Source: an uncultured Alphaproteobacteria bacterium
GTDB lineage: Bacteria; Pseudomonadota; Alphaproteobacteria; Minwuiales; Minwuiaceae
Assembly (NCBI GenBank): GCA_913064755.1
Contig: CAJYBQ010000143.1
Location: 1 to 7,716, forward strand
Length of the DNA: 7,716 nt
Reading direction: 5' to 3'
This document shows, piece by piece, positions 1-5,469 of this stretch. The notes beneath the pieces are model-generated. The model did not search any database, was not told where the DNA came from, and saw nothing but the letters and a program-made list of their open reading frames with translations. Each line of letters opens with the position of its first letter. Within the stretch, counting starts at the first letter, position 1. The translations under genes were made by a program, and so were the position numbers.

Positions 1-311
1 CGCCCCGGCCCCTGACGCTGATCGTCGGACTGCTCGACAACCGTCCGGTGGCGCCGTTCCTTGCGGCCTTCGCCGACATGCGCCCGCAGGTCATCGGCGT
101 CCCGATCCCTTCGGCGCCGGTCTATTCGACCGGCAAGCCCACGGAGCCGGCCCGAATTGCCGGTGCCGCGCGGGACCTGGGTCTCTCGGGCGCGGTCGCG
201 GCCGATTGGCGACAGGCGCTGGCCATGGTCGAACCCGGCCACCGGGTGCTGGTCACCGGTTCACTCTATCTTGTCGGAGCGGTGCTGGAGACTTCCCGCC
301 CGATGGACTAG
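1..311 (+). CDS. folC: Bifunctional folylpolyglutamate synthase/dihydrofolate synthase, C-terminal fragment
   Basis: This is the last ~102 codons of an ATP-dependent Mur-ligase-family enzyme, read in the frame beginning at base 3 and ending at TAG 309-311; the rest lies left of the window. FolC joins glutamate to dihydropteroate and adds further glutamates to folates in the cytoplasm. The visible part matches the C-terminal Rossmann-like domain: a strand LTLIVGLLDNRPV, then a helix with FLAAFADM, a strand ending in the VIGVPIP signature, and the closing RVLVTGSLYLVGAVLE, which resembles the GSLYLxGxVL ending usual for FolC. The ATP P-loop and the folate site would be upstream and cannot be checked. 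The GTG at position 48 is internal, not a start, since the frame is open to the left edge. The GST gene follows after 34 nt and may be co-transcribed. The identification rests on C-terminal motifs only. Confidence 0.85.
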   Translation, partial: PRPLTLIVGLLDNRPVAPFLAAFADMRPQVIGVPIPSAPVYSTGKPTEPARIAGAARDLGLSGAVAADWRQALAMVEPGHRVLVTGSLYLVGAVLETSRPMD

Positions 312-345
312 CGTGCCCGTTCCCATCTTGAACAAGGACCTGTCC

Positions 346-969
346 ATGCTGACCGTGCATCACCTGAACAACTCCCGTTCCCAGCGCATCCTGTGGCTGA
401 TGGAGGAACTGGGGCTGGACTACGAACTGAAGAAATACGCGCGAAATGCCGAGACCAACCTGGCGCCGCCCGAACTGATCGCCGTCCATCCGCTGGGCAA
501 GTCGCCGGTGATCACCGACGGGGACAAGACGATCTTCGAATCCGGTGCGATCATCGATTACGTCATCCGCCGTCACGGTGATGGCCGGCTGCAGCCCGAT
601 CCGTCCACCGATGACTACGACAGCTATGTCCAGTGGCTGCAGTATGCGGAAGGGTCCGTGATGCTGCCGCTGATGCTGTTCATGTACGTGGGGCGGCTGG
701 GTGAGGCGGGGGCACCGCTGCACCCGCGCATCGAAAGCGAGATCGCCAACCATGTCGGCCACGTCAACCGCCAGCTCGAGGGCCGGGATTTCCTGGTCGG
801 TGACAGCCTGACCGGGGCCGATGTCAACATGAGCTTCGTGGGCGAGATCCTGGGGGCCTTCGGCAAGCGCGGCGCGTTCCCGAACGTCGATCGCTGGATC
901 GATGCCCTGCACGCCCGCCCGGCGTGGAAGGTCGCGCTGGAGGAGGGTGGCGAGTACAAGTTCGCCTGA
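346..969 (+). CDS. Glutathione S-transferase, Gtt1-like
   Basis: The product is a 207-residue cytosolic GST of normal length, expected to conjugate or reduce substrates with glutathione; the substrate is unknown. The N-terminal thioredoxin-fold domain (about 1-80) starts MLTVHHLNNSRSQR, where Ser10 or Ser12 is the likely glutathione-activating residue. It carries the cis-proline segment KSPV (Pro54) and the glutathione gamma-glutamyl contact ESGAI (65-69). The all-helical C-terminal domain has the N-capping box LTGADV (155-160) and ends with a helix around RWIDALHARPAW. The opening and the HPLGKSPVI stretch resemble the Gtt1 subgroup, known from yeast and common in Proteobacteria. There is no cysteine in the protein. 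The frame stays open far upstream, but the ATG at 346 fits the family start and has AAGGAC (334-339) six bases before it. The gene lies 34 nt after folC and ends just before a hairpin terminator. Confidence 0.9.
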   Translation: MLTVHHLNNSRSQRILWLMEELGLDYELKKYARNAETNLAPPELIAVHPLGKSPVITDGDKTIFESGAIIDYVIRRHGDGRLQPDPSTDDYDSYVQWLQYAEGSVMLPLMLFMYVGRLGEAGAPLHPRIESEIANHVGHVNRQLEGRDFLVGDSLTGADVNMSFVGEILGAFGKRGAFPNVDRWIDALHARPAWKVALEEGGEYKFA

Positions 970-977
970 TCGCGTGC

Positions 978-1007
978 CGCCGCGCCTGCCGGTCAGGCGC
1001 GGCGTTT
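978..1007 (+). terminator. Intrinsic terminator-like hairpin after the GST gene
   Basis: An 11-bp perfect stem (978-988 with 994-1004, arm CGCCGCGCCTG) encloses a 5-base loop CCGGT and is followed directly by TTT on the plus strand. It sits 9 nt after the GST stop, so it most likely ends the folC-GST transcript. The T tract is only three bases, so termination may be incomplete. On the minus strand no T run follows the stem, so it is not a good terminator for argB. Confidence 0.65.
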
Positions 1008-1018
1008 CACGTGAAGCC
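1003..1018. other. Candidate parS (ParB-binding) site
   Basis: Centred on CACGTG at 1008-1013, these 16 bases match the widely conserved parS consensus TGTTTCACGTGAAACA at 13 positions. Twelve matches are consecutive (GTTTCACGTGAA, 1004-1015); the mismatches are positions 1, 14 and 16. TTCACGTGAA (1006-1015) is a perfect palindrome. The site is in the 61-bp gap between the convergent GST and argB genes, and its first Ts double as the tail of the terminator hairpin. The sequence match is direct; binding by ParB is inference. Degenerate parS sites are known in Alphaproteobacteria, but a chance palindrome cannot be excluded. Confidence 0.45.
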
Positions 1019-1030
1019 GGTGGTCGCTGC

Positions 1031-1939
1031 TCAGTCTTCCTCGTCGATCACGTCGTCGCGGCGGATCATCGTGCCGACGCCGTGTTCGGTGAAGGTTTCC
1101 AGCAGCACCACGTTGGGCACCCGTCCGTCCAGGATGGTGGCAGAGCCGACACCGTTGCGAATGGCATCCAGGCAGGTCTCGATCTTCGGGATCATGCCGC
1201 CGGTGATGACGCCCTGGCTGCGCAGGACAAGCACGTCACGCGGTGTCAGCACCTGGACCAGGTTCTTGTCCTTGTCCAGCACGCCGGCCACGTCCGTCAG
1301 CATGATCAGCTTGGCCGCCGACAGGGCGGAGGCGATGGCGCCCGCGGCAGAATCGGCGTTGATGTTGAAGGTCTCGCCATTCTTGCCGACCCCGATGGGG
1401 GCGATCACGGGAATGACCGAATCCAGGTCGATGGCATTGAAGATGTCGGGATTGATCAGTTTCGGTTCACCAACGAAGCCCAGGTCCAGTATCCGCTCGA
1501 TATTGGAATCCGGATCGCGCCGCGACCGGTTCAGCTTGCGTGCCTGAATCAGGCCGCCGTCCTTGCCCGATAGACCGATGGCCATGCCGCCGGCCTGCTG
1601 GATAGCGGTCACGATCTGCTTGTTGATCGATCCGGAAAGCACCATTTCCACGATATCGACGGTGGCCCGGTCGGTCACCCGCAGCCCGTCCACGAACTCG
1701 CTCTGGATCTTCAGCCGGTCCAGCATGGCCCCGATCTGCGGGCCGCCGCCATGCACGATGACGGGGTGAATGCCGACCTGCTTCAACAGCACGATATTGC
1801 GGGCAAAGGCCTGCGACAGGGCTTCGTCACCCATCGCGTGGCCGCCGTACTTCACCACAAAGACCTCGCCTGCGAACCGCTTCAGATACGGCAGGGCTTC
1901 CTGCAGCGTCGCGGCCTTCTTCATCAGTTCGTCGTCCAC
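1031..1939 (-). CDS. argB: Acetylglutamate kinase (N-acetyl-L-glutamate 5-phosphotransferase)
   Basis: The 302-residue cytosolic amino-acid kinase phosphorylates N-acetylglutamate with ATP, the second and often feedback-controlled step of arginine synthesis. Family motifs occur in order: the phosphate-binding KYGGHAM (30-36), HGGGPQIG (63-70) for the acetylglutamate site, RVTD (87-90), LSGKDGG (123-129), NINADSAAG (192-200), MLTDVAGVLD (213-222) and GGMIPK (247-252). The N-terminal helix ALPYLKRFAGE and the terminal EHGVGTMI (285-292) are features of hexameric, arginine-inhibited enzymes, so feedback inhibition by arginine is inferred. The start is GTG at 1939-1937: the message upstream has GGAGGGGGA about 7 bases before it, and the first ATG (codon 6) would remove part of the N-terminal helix. 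It is the last gene of the minus-strand cluster, 52 nt after engB, in the usual alphaproteobacterial position. Confidence 0.96.
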   Translation of the reverse strand: MDDELMKKAATLQEALPYLKRFAGEVFVVKYGGHAMGDEALSQAFARNIVLLKQVGIHPVIVHGGGPQIGAMLDRLKIQSEFVDGLRVTDRATVDIVEMVLSGSINKQIVTAIQQAGGMAIGLSGKDGGLIQARKLNRSRRDPDSNIERILDLGFVGEPKLINPDIFNAIDLDSVIPVIAPIGVGKNGETFNINADSAAGAIASALSAAKLIMLTDVAGVLDKDKNLVQVLTPRDVLVLRSQGVITGGMIPKIETCLDAIRNGVGSATILDGRVPNVVLLETFTEHGVGTMIRRDDVIDEED

Positions 1940-1972
1940 GAACGGTCCCCCTCCGCCTTTGATTCGGTATCT

Positions 1973-1978
1973 TTTATA
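1973..1978 (-). promoter_or_regulatory. Possible -10 element of an internal argB promoter
   Basis: In the 52-nt engB-argB gap the minus strand reads TATAAA (1978 to 1973), an AT-rich island in GC-rich surroundings, placed about 33 bases before the argB GTG. The corresponding -35 region, inside the end of engB, matches TTGACA poorly (about 3 of 6 at 18-nt spacing). It could give argB some transcription independent of the rpmH promoter. This is weak evidence. Confidence 0.25.
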
Positions 1979-1991
1979 GACCGCCCGTGGC

Positions 1992-2621
1992 TCAGGTCGC
2001 CAGCCGTTCCAGTTCCGCGCGCAATTCCGGGATGCCGGTTCCCTTTTCGGAACTGGTCAGGAACAGCTTCGGATAGGCCGCGACATGCTTTTCCAGCCCC
2101 AGCGTGGTTTCACGCACGACCCGTTCCTGCTGCGCGGTCTTCAGCTTGTCCGCCTTGGTCAGCACCACCTGGAACACGACCGCCGACTTGTCGAGCATGG
2201 TCATGAAATCCTCGTCCGGCGGCTTGATGCCGTGACGGGCGTCGATCAGCAGGTTGACGCGGGTCAGGTTCGGTCGGCCCTGCAGGTAACGCCGGATCAG
2301 CCGCGTCCAGGCCTCGACAGCCGGTTTCGGCGCCTTGGCGAAACCGTAGCCGGGCAGGTCGACCAGCATCAGCCGCCCGCCCAGGTCGAAGAAGTTCAGT
2401 TCCTGGGTGCGGCCGGGGGTATTGGACGTCCGTGCCAGAGCCTTGCGGCCGGTCAGCGCGTTCACCAGGCTCGACTTGCCGACGTTGGAACGCCCGATGA
2501 AGGCGGTTTCGGGCATGTCCGGCGGGGGCAGATGGTCCAGGTGCACCACGCCCTTCAGGAACGTGCATTCACCGGCGAACAGCTTCCGCCCTGCCTCGAT
2601 ATCCGGTTCCGGATCGATCAT
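1992..2621 (-). CDS. engB: Ribosome-biogenesis GTP-binding protein EngB (YsxC/YihA)
   Basis: This 209-residue TRAFAC-class GTPase assists late assembly of the large ribosomal subunit and is usually essential. All G motifs are present: G1 GRSNVGKS (43-50) with the family-typical SNVGKS form, G2 region around TSNTPGRTQ (65-73), G3 DLPG (88-91, continuing YGFA), G4 TKAD (155-158) and G5 TSSEKGTG (189-196). The N-terminal 35 residues (FAGECTFLKGVVHLDHLPPPDMPE) match the usual EngB lead-in, and the length is normal. The ATG at 2621 is preceded by a poor ribosome-binding site (CGGGGC just upstream), so translation may depend on re-initiation or coupling from yidC, whose stop is 37 nt away. It stands between yidC and argB, as in most alphaproteobacterial genomes. 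No oddities in the motifs. Confidence 0.96.
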   Translation of the reverse strand: MIDPEPDIEAGRKLFAGECTFLKGVVHLDHLPPPDMPETAFIGRSNVGKSSLVNALTGRKALARTSNTPGRTQELNFFDLGGRLMLVDLPGYGFAKAPKPAVEAWTRLIRRYLQGRPNLTRVNLLIDARHGIKPPDEDFMTMLDKSAVVFQVVLTKADKLKTAQQERVVRETTLGLEKHVAAYPKLFLTSSEKGTGIPELRAELERLAT

Positions 2622-2643
2622 GCCCCGACACCGCGGTCGGACA

Positions 2644-2655
2644 GGTCACGTGACC
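2644..2655. repeat. 12-bp perfect palindrome in the yidC-engB gap
   Basis: GGTCACGTGACC reads identically on both strands and occupies a third of the 37-nt gap between yidC and engB. It shares the CACGTG core with the candidate parS site but matches parS at only about 8 of 16 positions, so it is unlikely to be one. With no loop it would not make a stable hairpin. It may be a protein-binding site or chance. Confidence 0.5.
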
Positions 2656-2658
2656 ACA

Positions 2659-4431
2659 TCACTTGTTGGCGCCAGCTTCGGCCAGCCGCTGCTTCTTCGC
2701 CGCCATCCGCCGCTTGATCATGTACTGCTGCGCAATGGACAGCAGGTTGTTGGCGGTCCAGTAGATCACCAGTCCGGCGGGGAAACGTGCCAGGAAGAAG
2801 GTGAACACCAGCGGCAGCATCATCATGATCCGTGCCTGCATCGGGTCCGGCGGGGTCGGGTTCATCTTCTGCAGGAAGAACATCGACGCACCCATCAGGA
2901 TCGGCCAGATACCCAGGTGCATCAGCTCCGGCGGGGACCAGGGGATCAGGCCGAAGGCGGTGAAGAGGTTCGTGGGGTCCGCGGCCGACAGGTCGTGAAT
3001 CCAGCCGTAGAACGGCGCGTGCCGCATCTCGATGGTCACGAACAGCACCTTGTAGAGCGCGAAGAACACCGGGATCTGCAACAGGATCGGCACACAGCCG
3101 GATACCGGGTTGACCTTGTTCTTCTTGTACAGCCCCATCATTTCCTGCTGCAGCCGTTGCCGGTCGTCGCCGTGGCGTTCACGCAGCTTCACCATTTCCG
3201 GCTGCAGTTCCTTCATGGCGTTCATCGACACGTAGGACTTGTAGGCCAGCGGCAGGAACAGGGTCTTGATGATGATCGTGGTGGCGATGATCGCCAGGCC
3301 CAGGTTGCCCAGCAGGCTGTTGAAGAAGTCGATGGCGATGAACAGCGGCTTGGTCAGGAACGGGAACCAGCCCCAGTCGATGGTGTTCTCGAACAGCGGG
3401 ATGGCAAGGCGTTCGGCATAGTCGTTGACCAGGTCGACTTCCTTGGCGCCGGCGAACAGGCGATTGGTCTGGGTGACCTCGGCCCCTGCCGCGATGGTCA
3501 GCGGATCGGCCAGGAAATCGGTCTGGTACTTGTCGACGCCGCCGACATAGGTATGGCGGAATGCACCCTCGAACGCCGTGGCATCGTCGGGGATCAGCAT
3601 CGTCATCCAGTACTTGTCGGTGAAGCCGATCCAGCCCGCGCGGGACTGCTCGGTCATGTCCCCGTCATCGGCGATGCTGTCGTAATCGACCTCGATCACC
3701 TTTTCCTGCATCGATCCCAGCATGCCTTCGTGCAGGATGTAGAACCCGCTGGTCTCCGGCGTGCCATGGCGGCTGACCCGGCCGTAGGAATGCAGGGTGA
3801 GAGGCTGGTCGGAATTGTTGCGGACCGACTGCTCGACCTTGAACATGTAGTTCGCATCGACCTCGAACCGGCGCACGAAGGTAACGCCCGCGCCATTGTC
3901 CCAGGTCAGGGTGACCGGCTGGCCCGGCGCCAGTTCGTCACGATCGGCAACCCAGGCCGTCTCTGCCGTGGGAACCGCCACCGCGCTGCCCCGCGCGTTC
4001 AGCCAGCCGAAGTCCACGAAGTACGGATTGGGCGCATTGCGCGGGTTCAGCAGTTCGATCTCCGGCGATTTCGGGTCCGCTGTCTGGCGATAGTCGGGCA
4101 GGGTCAGATCGTCGATCCAGGCACCGCGCAGGCGGATGGAGCCATGCAGGCGCGGCGTGTTGATGCGGATGCGGGGTTCGGCATCGATGGCGCTGGCGCG
4201 GTTGACCGCCGCCGTCGGCACGGCACCGGGAATCCCGGTGGCACCCGGCGCGGCGCCGCTCGCCGTACCGGTCCCGGCACCGGGGATGGCACCGTCGACA
4301 CCGGGTGCGCCCGCGGTCGGGGCCTCCAGCGGTGGCGGGGGCGGCGGATCACCCGGGAACAGGGTCTGAAACCCGAAGAGAATTGCCACTGACAGCACGA
4401 TGGCCAGGATCAGATTGCGCTGTTCGGACAT
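2659..4431 (-). CDS. yidC: Membrane protein insertase YidC (Oxa1 family, large Gram-negative form)
   Basis: The 590-residue inner-membrane insertase works alone or with SecYEG to place membrane proteins. Order of parts: TM1 about 5-25; a Pro/Gly/Ala-rich periplasmic linker about 27-75 with six consecutive prolines (29-34); the periplasmic beta-sandwich domain about 85-345; and the conserved insertase core from about 350, with TM2 near 370-395, the cytoplasmic coiled hairpin (LQPEMVKLRERHGDDRQRLQ, then EMMGLYKKNKVNP), TM3 around 446-465 (GCVPILLQIPVFFALY), TM4 near 507-521, TM5 near 537-557 and a basic tail. Lys389 (TIIIKTLFLPL) stands where E. coli has the groove Arg366; both keep the positive charge. 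The ATG at 4431 has GAGG seven bases upstream. It follows yidD by 22 nt and precedes engB. The long open frame antisense to it is not a gene. Confidence 0.97.
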   Translation of the reverse strand: MSEQRNLILAIVLSVAILFGFQTLFPGDPPPPPPLEAPTAGAPGVDGAIPGAGTGTASGAAPGATGIPGAVPTAAVNRASAIDAEPRIRINTPRLHGSIRLRGAWIDDLTLPDYRQTADPKSPEIELLNPRNAPNPYFVDFGWLNARGSAVAVPTAETAWVADRDELAPGQPVTLTWDNGAGVTFVRRFEVDANYMFKVEQSVRNNSDQPLTLHSYGRVSRHGTPETSGFYILHEGMLGSMQEKVIEVDYDSIADDGDMTEQSRAGWIGFTDKYWMTMLIPDDATAFEGAFRHTYVGGVDKYQTDFLADPLTIAAGAEVTQTNRLFAGAKEVDLVNDYAERLAIPLFENTIDWGWFPFLTKPLFIAIDFFNSLLGNLGLAIIATTIIIKTLFLPLAYKSYVSMNAMKELQPEMVKLRERHGDDRQRLQQEMMGLYKKNKVNPVSGCVPILLQIPVFFALYKVLFVTIEMRHAPFYGWIHDLSAADPTNLFTAFGLIPWSPPELMHLGIWPILMGASMFFLQKMNPTPPDPMQARIMMMLPLVFTFFLARFPAGLVIYWTANNLLSIAQQYMIKRRMAAKKQRLAEAGANK

Positions 4432-4453
4432 GAATAGGCCTCGACGTCAGGGA

Positions 4454-4723
4454 TCAGGGGCGGCGGTGGGATGGGCAGGTATGGGCCGCTTGTGCCGCGC
4501 TTTTACGCGTTTCCGGCACCGGATCATAGCCATGACCGCCAAAAGGATGACAACGTGATATCCGCCGGAGCGCCAGCCAGCTGCCGCGCAGCAGGCCGTG
4601 GCGTTCCAGTGCTTCGATCGCGTAAGCGGAACAGGTTGGCAGGAAACGGCAATTCGGTCCCAGCCAGGGCGAGATGACATACTGGTAGAAGCGGATGGGC
4701 AGGATCGCGATCTGTCGCAGCAT
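4454..4723 (-). CDS. yidD: Membrane protein insertion efficiency factor YidD
   Basis: This is an 89-residue small membrane-associated protein thought to help YidC-dependent insertion. Family signatures are clear: an amphipathic N-terminus (LRQIAILPIRFYQYVISPWLG), the cysteine motif NCRFLPTCSAYAIEAL (24-39), and RRISRCHPFGGHGYDPVP (53-70) with Cys58. The tail after DPVP (71-89, rich in Ala, His, Arg and with a further Cys83) is not part of the core and varies between species. The ATG at 4723-4721 overlaps the rnpA stop by one base (TGATG), which points to translational coupling; a GGGGAAAGGG purine run lies just upstream. It is followed by yidC after 22 nt. A second open frame over the same region, 4447-4680, does not carry the motifs and is rejected. 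Confidence 0.95.
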   Translation of the reverse strand: MLRQIAILPIRFYQYVISPWLGPNCRFLPTCSAYAIEALERHGLLRGSWLALRRISRCHPFGGHGYDPVPETRKSAAQAAHTCPSHRRP

Positions 4724-5085
4724 CAGACCCTTTCCCCCCGCAGCAGTTTCAGGCGCTTCAGCGCATGCAGCAGGTCGTTGGTCAGGTCGCCGAAGTCACG
4801 GTCGACGGTCGCGGCACGGGCGATCAGCACGTAGTCATTGCCGGTTTCGGCCCGCGTCGGCAGGTGTTCCGCGACAAGCGCGCGCAGGCGGCGCTTCGCG
4901 CGATTGCGCCGAACCGCGTTCCCGACCTTCTTGGATGCAGTGAAACCGATGCGTATCGCCGCGGTCTCGTCAACCTGCGGCGGCATGGGTGCGGCTTGCA
5001 GCACCAGCCCCTGGGAGGCGGTGCGACGTCCCGAGCGTGCGAGCCGGAGGAAGTCTGCCCGCCGTTTCAAACGACCGACTTCCAT
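4723..5085 (-). CDS. rnpA: Ribonuclease P protein component
   Basis: The 120-residue basic protein subunit of RNase P assists the catalytic RNA in removing 5' leaders from precursor tRNAs. The sequence opens with RLKRRADFLRLARSGRR, the usual start of the fold, followed by the strand IRIGFTASKKVGNAVRRNR and the family RNR signature AVRRNRAKRRLR (57-68). A strand DYVLIARAATV (84-94) and a final helix LLHALKRLKLL complete the domain; the length is typical. The ATG at 5085 is preceded by GAGG nine bases upstream, overlapping the end of rpmH. It starts 11 nt after rpmH and its stop overlaps the yidD start. The rpmH-rnpA pair is one of the most conserved in bacteria. The RNase P RNA gene is not in this window. 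Confidence 0.95.
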   Translation of the reverse strand: MEVGRLKRRADFLRLARSGRRTASQGLVLQAAPMPPQVDETAAIRIGFTASKKVGNAVRRNRAKRRLRALVAEHLPTRAETGNDYVLIARAATVDRDFGDLTNDLLHALKRLKLLRGERV

Positions 5086-5096
5086 ACGGCCGGCCC

Positions 5097-5231
5097 TCAG
5101 GCAGACAGCCGCTTGCGACCCTTCGAGCGACGACGGCGCAAGATGGTCAGGCCGGCCACCGTGGCCTTGCGGGCGCGGAAGCCATGACGGCGCTTGCGCA
5201 CGAGATTACTCGGCTGGAAAGTACGCTTCAC
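5097..5231 (-). CDS. rpmH: 50S ribosomal protein L34
   Basis: This 44-residue, strongly basic protein of the large ribosomal subunit begins (V/M)KRTFQPSNLVRKRRHGFR and ends with RRRRSKGRKRLSA, an almost textbook L34. Its size makes it easy to miss. Translation starts at GTG (5231-5229), with AGGAG eight bases upstream. It is the first gene of the minus-strand cluster; the predicted promoter at 5293-5321 would give a leader of about 55 nt. rnpA follows after 11 nt. In many bacteria rpmH is next to dnaA and oriC; here the upstream neighbour is instead a divergent reductase gene, as is common in Alphaproteobacteria. Confidence 0.97.
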   Translation of the reverse strand: MKRTFQPSNLVRKRRHGFRARKATVAGLTILRRRRSKGRKRLSA

Positions 5232-5469
5232 GACAGGCTCTCCTGATCGAACAAGTAAGGCCCGGCGGGTGTGCCGAGCGCAAGAGAAGGGGTGTATATT
5301 GCCGCCTCACGGTCAAGTCAACCGCGCGGGGGCTGCAATTCCGCCGCATCTGGCATATCTGAGACGTCACCGGTTGGTCAACCGCCCCGCCCGGGGCAGT
5401 GACCGCCGCGATCGACCATCCCTTCCGGCCCGGGCCGCCCCCGCACCGATCTGAACAGGAACCGCAGCC
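5232..5469. promoter_or_regulatory. Divergent intergenic region with repeated half-sites
   Basis: This 238-bp stretch separates rpmH (-) from the reductase gene (+). Besides the rpmH promoter it holds two similar imperfect palindromes: CGGTCAAGTCAACCG (5310-5324), which overlaps the -35 of the rpmH promoter, and CGGTTGGTCAACCG (5371-5384). They share the 9-base direct repeat GTCAACCGC (5317-5325, 5377-5385), spaced 60 bp apart. A GC inverted repeat GCCCCG-CC-CGGGGC follows at 5384-5397. I see no convincing plus-strand promoter for the reductase; the best -10-like text, CATATC near 5354, lacks a good -35. No RNA gene is apparent. Confidence 0.4.
5293..5321 (-). promoter_or_regulatory. Sigma70-type promoter of the rpmH-rnpA-yidD-yidC-engB-argB cluster
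   Basis: On the minus strand TTGACT (5321-5316) is followed, after exactly 17 bases, by TATACA (5298-5293). Both hexamers match the consensus at five of six positions and the spacing is ideal. Transcription would start near 5286, leaving a leader of about 55 nt before the rpmH GTG. A strong housekeeping promoter is expected for a ribosomal protein gene. Promoter activity itself is inferred. Confidence 0.8.

Noticed and set aside
61..345. N-terminal extension of the GST reading frame
   Set aside because: The frame is open upstream only because it overlaps folC in another frame. The extension is Arg/Ser/Pro-rich and unlike any GST; ATG 346 has a ribosome-binding site and fits the family start.
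253..912. 219-codon minus-strand frame and a 223-codon plus-strand frame at 902-1573
   Set aside because: Both lie opposite well-supported genes (GST and argB) and show no protein-like pattern.
2642..2657. Second parS site around the yidC-engB palindrome
   Set aside because: Only about 8 of 16 positions match parS, and all are in the CACGTG core and the adjacent pair.
4224..4240. 8-bp inverted repeat CACCGGGA-A-TCCCGGTG
   Set aside because: It is inside the codons of the Gly/Pro-rich YidC linker, where such GC repeats arise from codon choice; no T tract follows.
2407..4392. 661-codon open frame on the plus strand
   Set aside because: It is antisense to yidC and part of engB, which have clear family motifs. 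The translation is rich in Gln, His, Arg and Val without domain patterns, as expected for a reverse-strand frame of GC-rich coding DNA.
5232..5469. dnaA boxes or an origin of replication next to rpmH
   Set aside because: No clear TTATCCACA-type boxes or AT-rich unwinding tract are visible; the stretch is GC-rich apart from the promoter -10.
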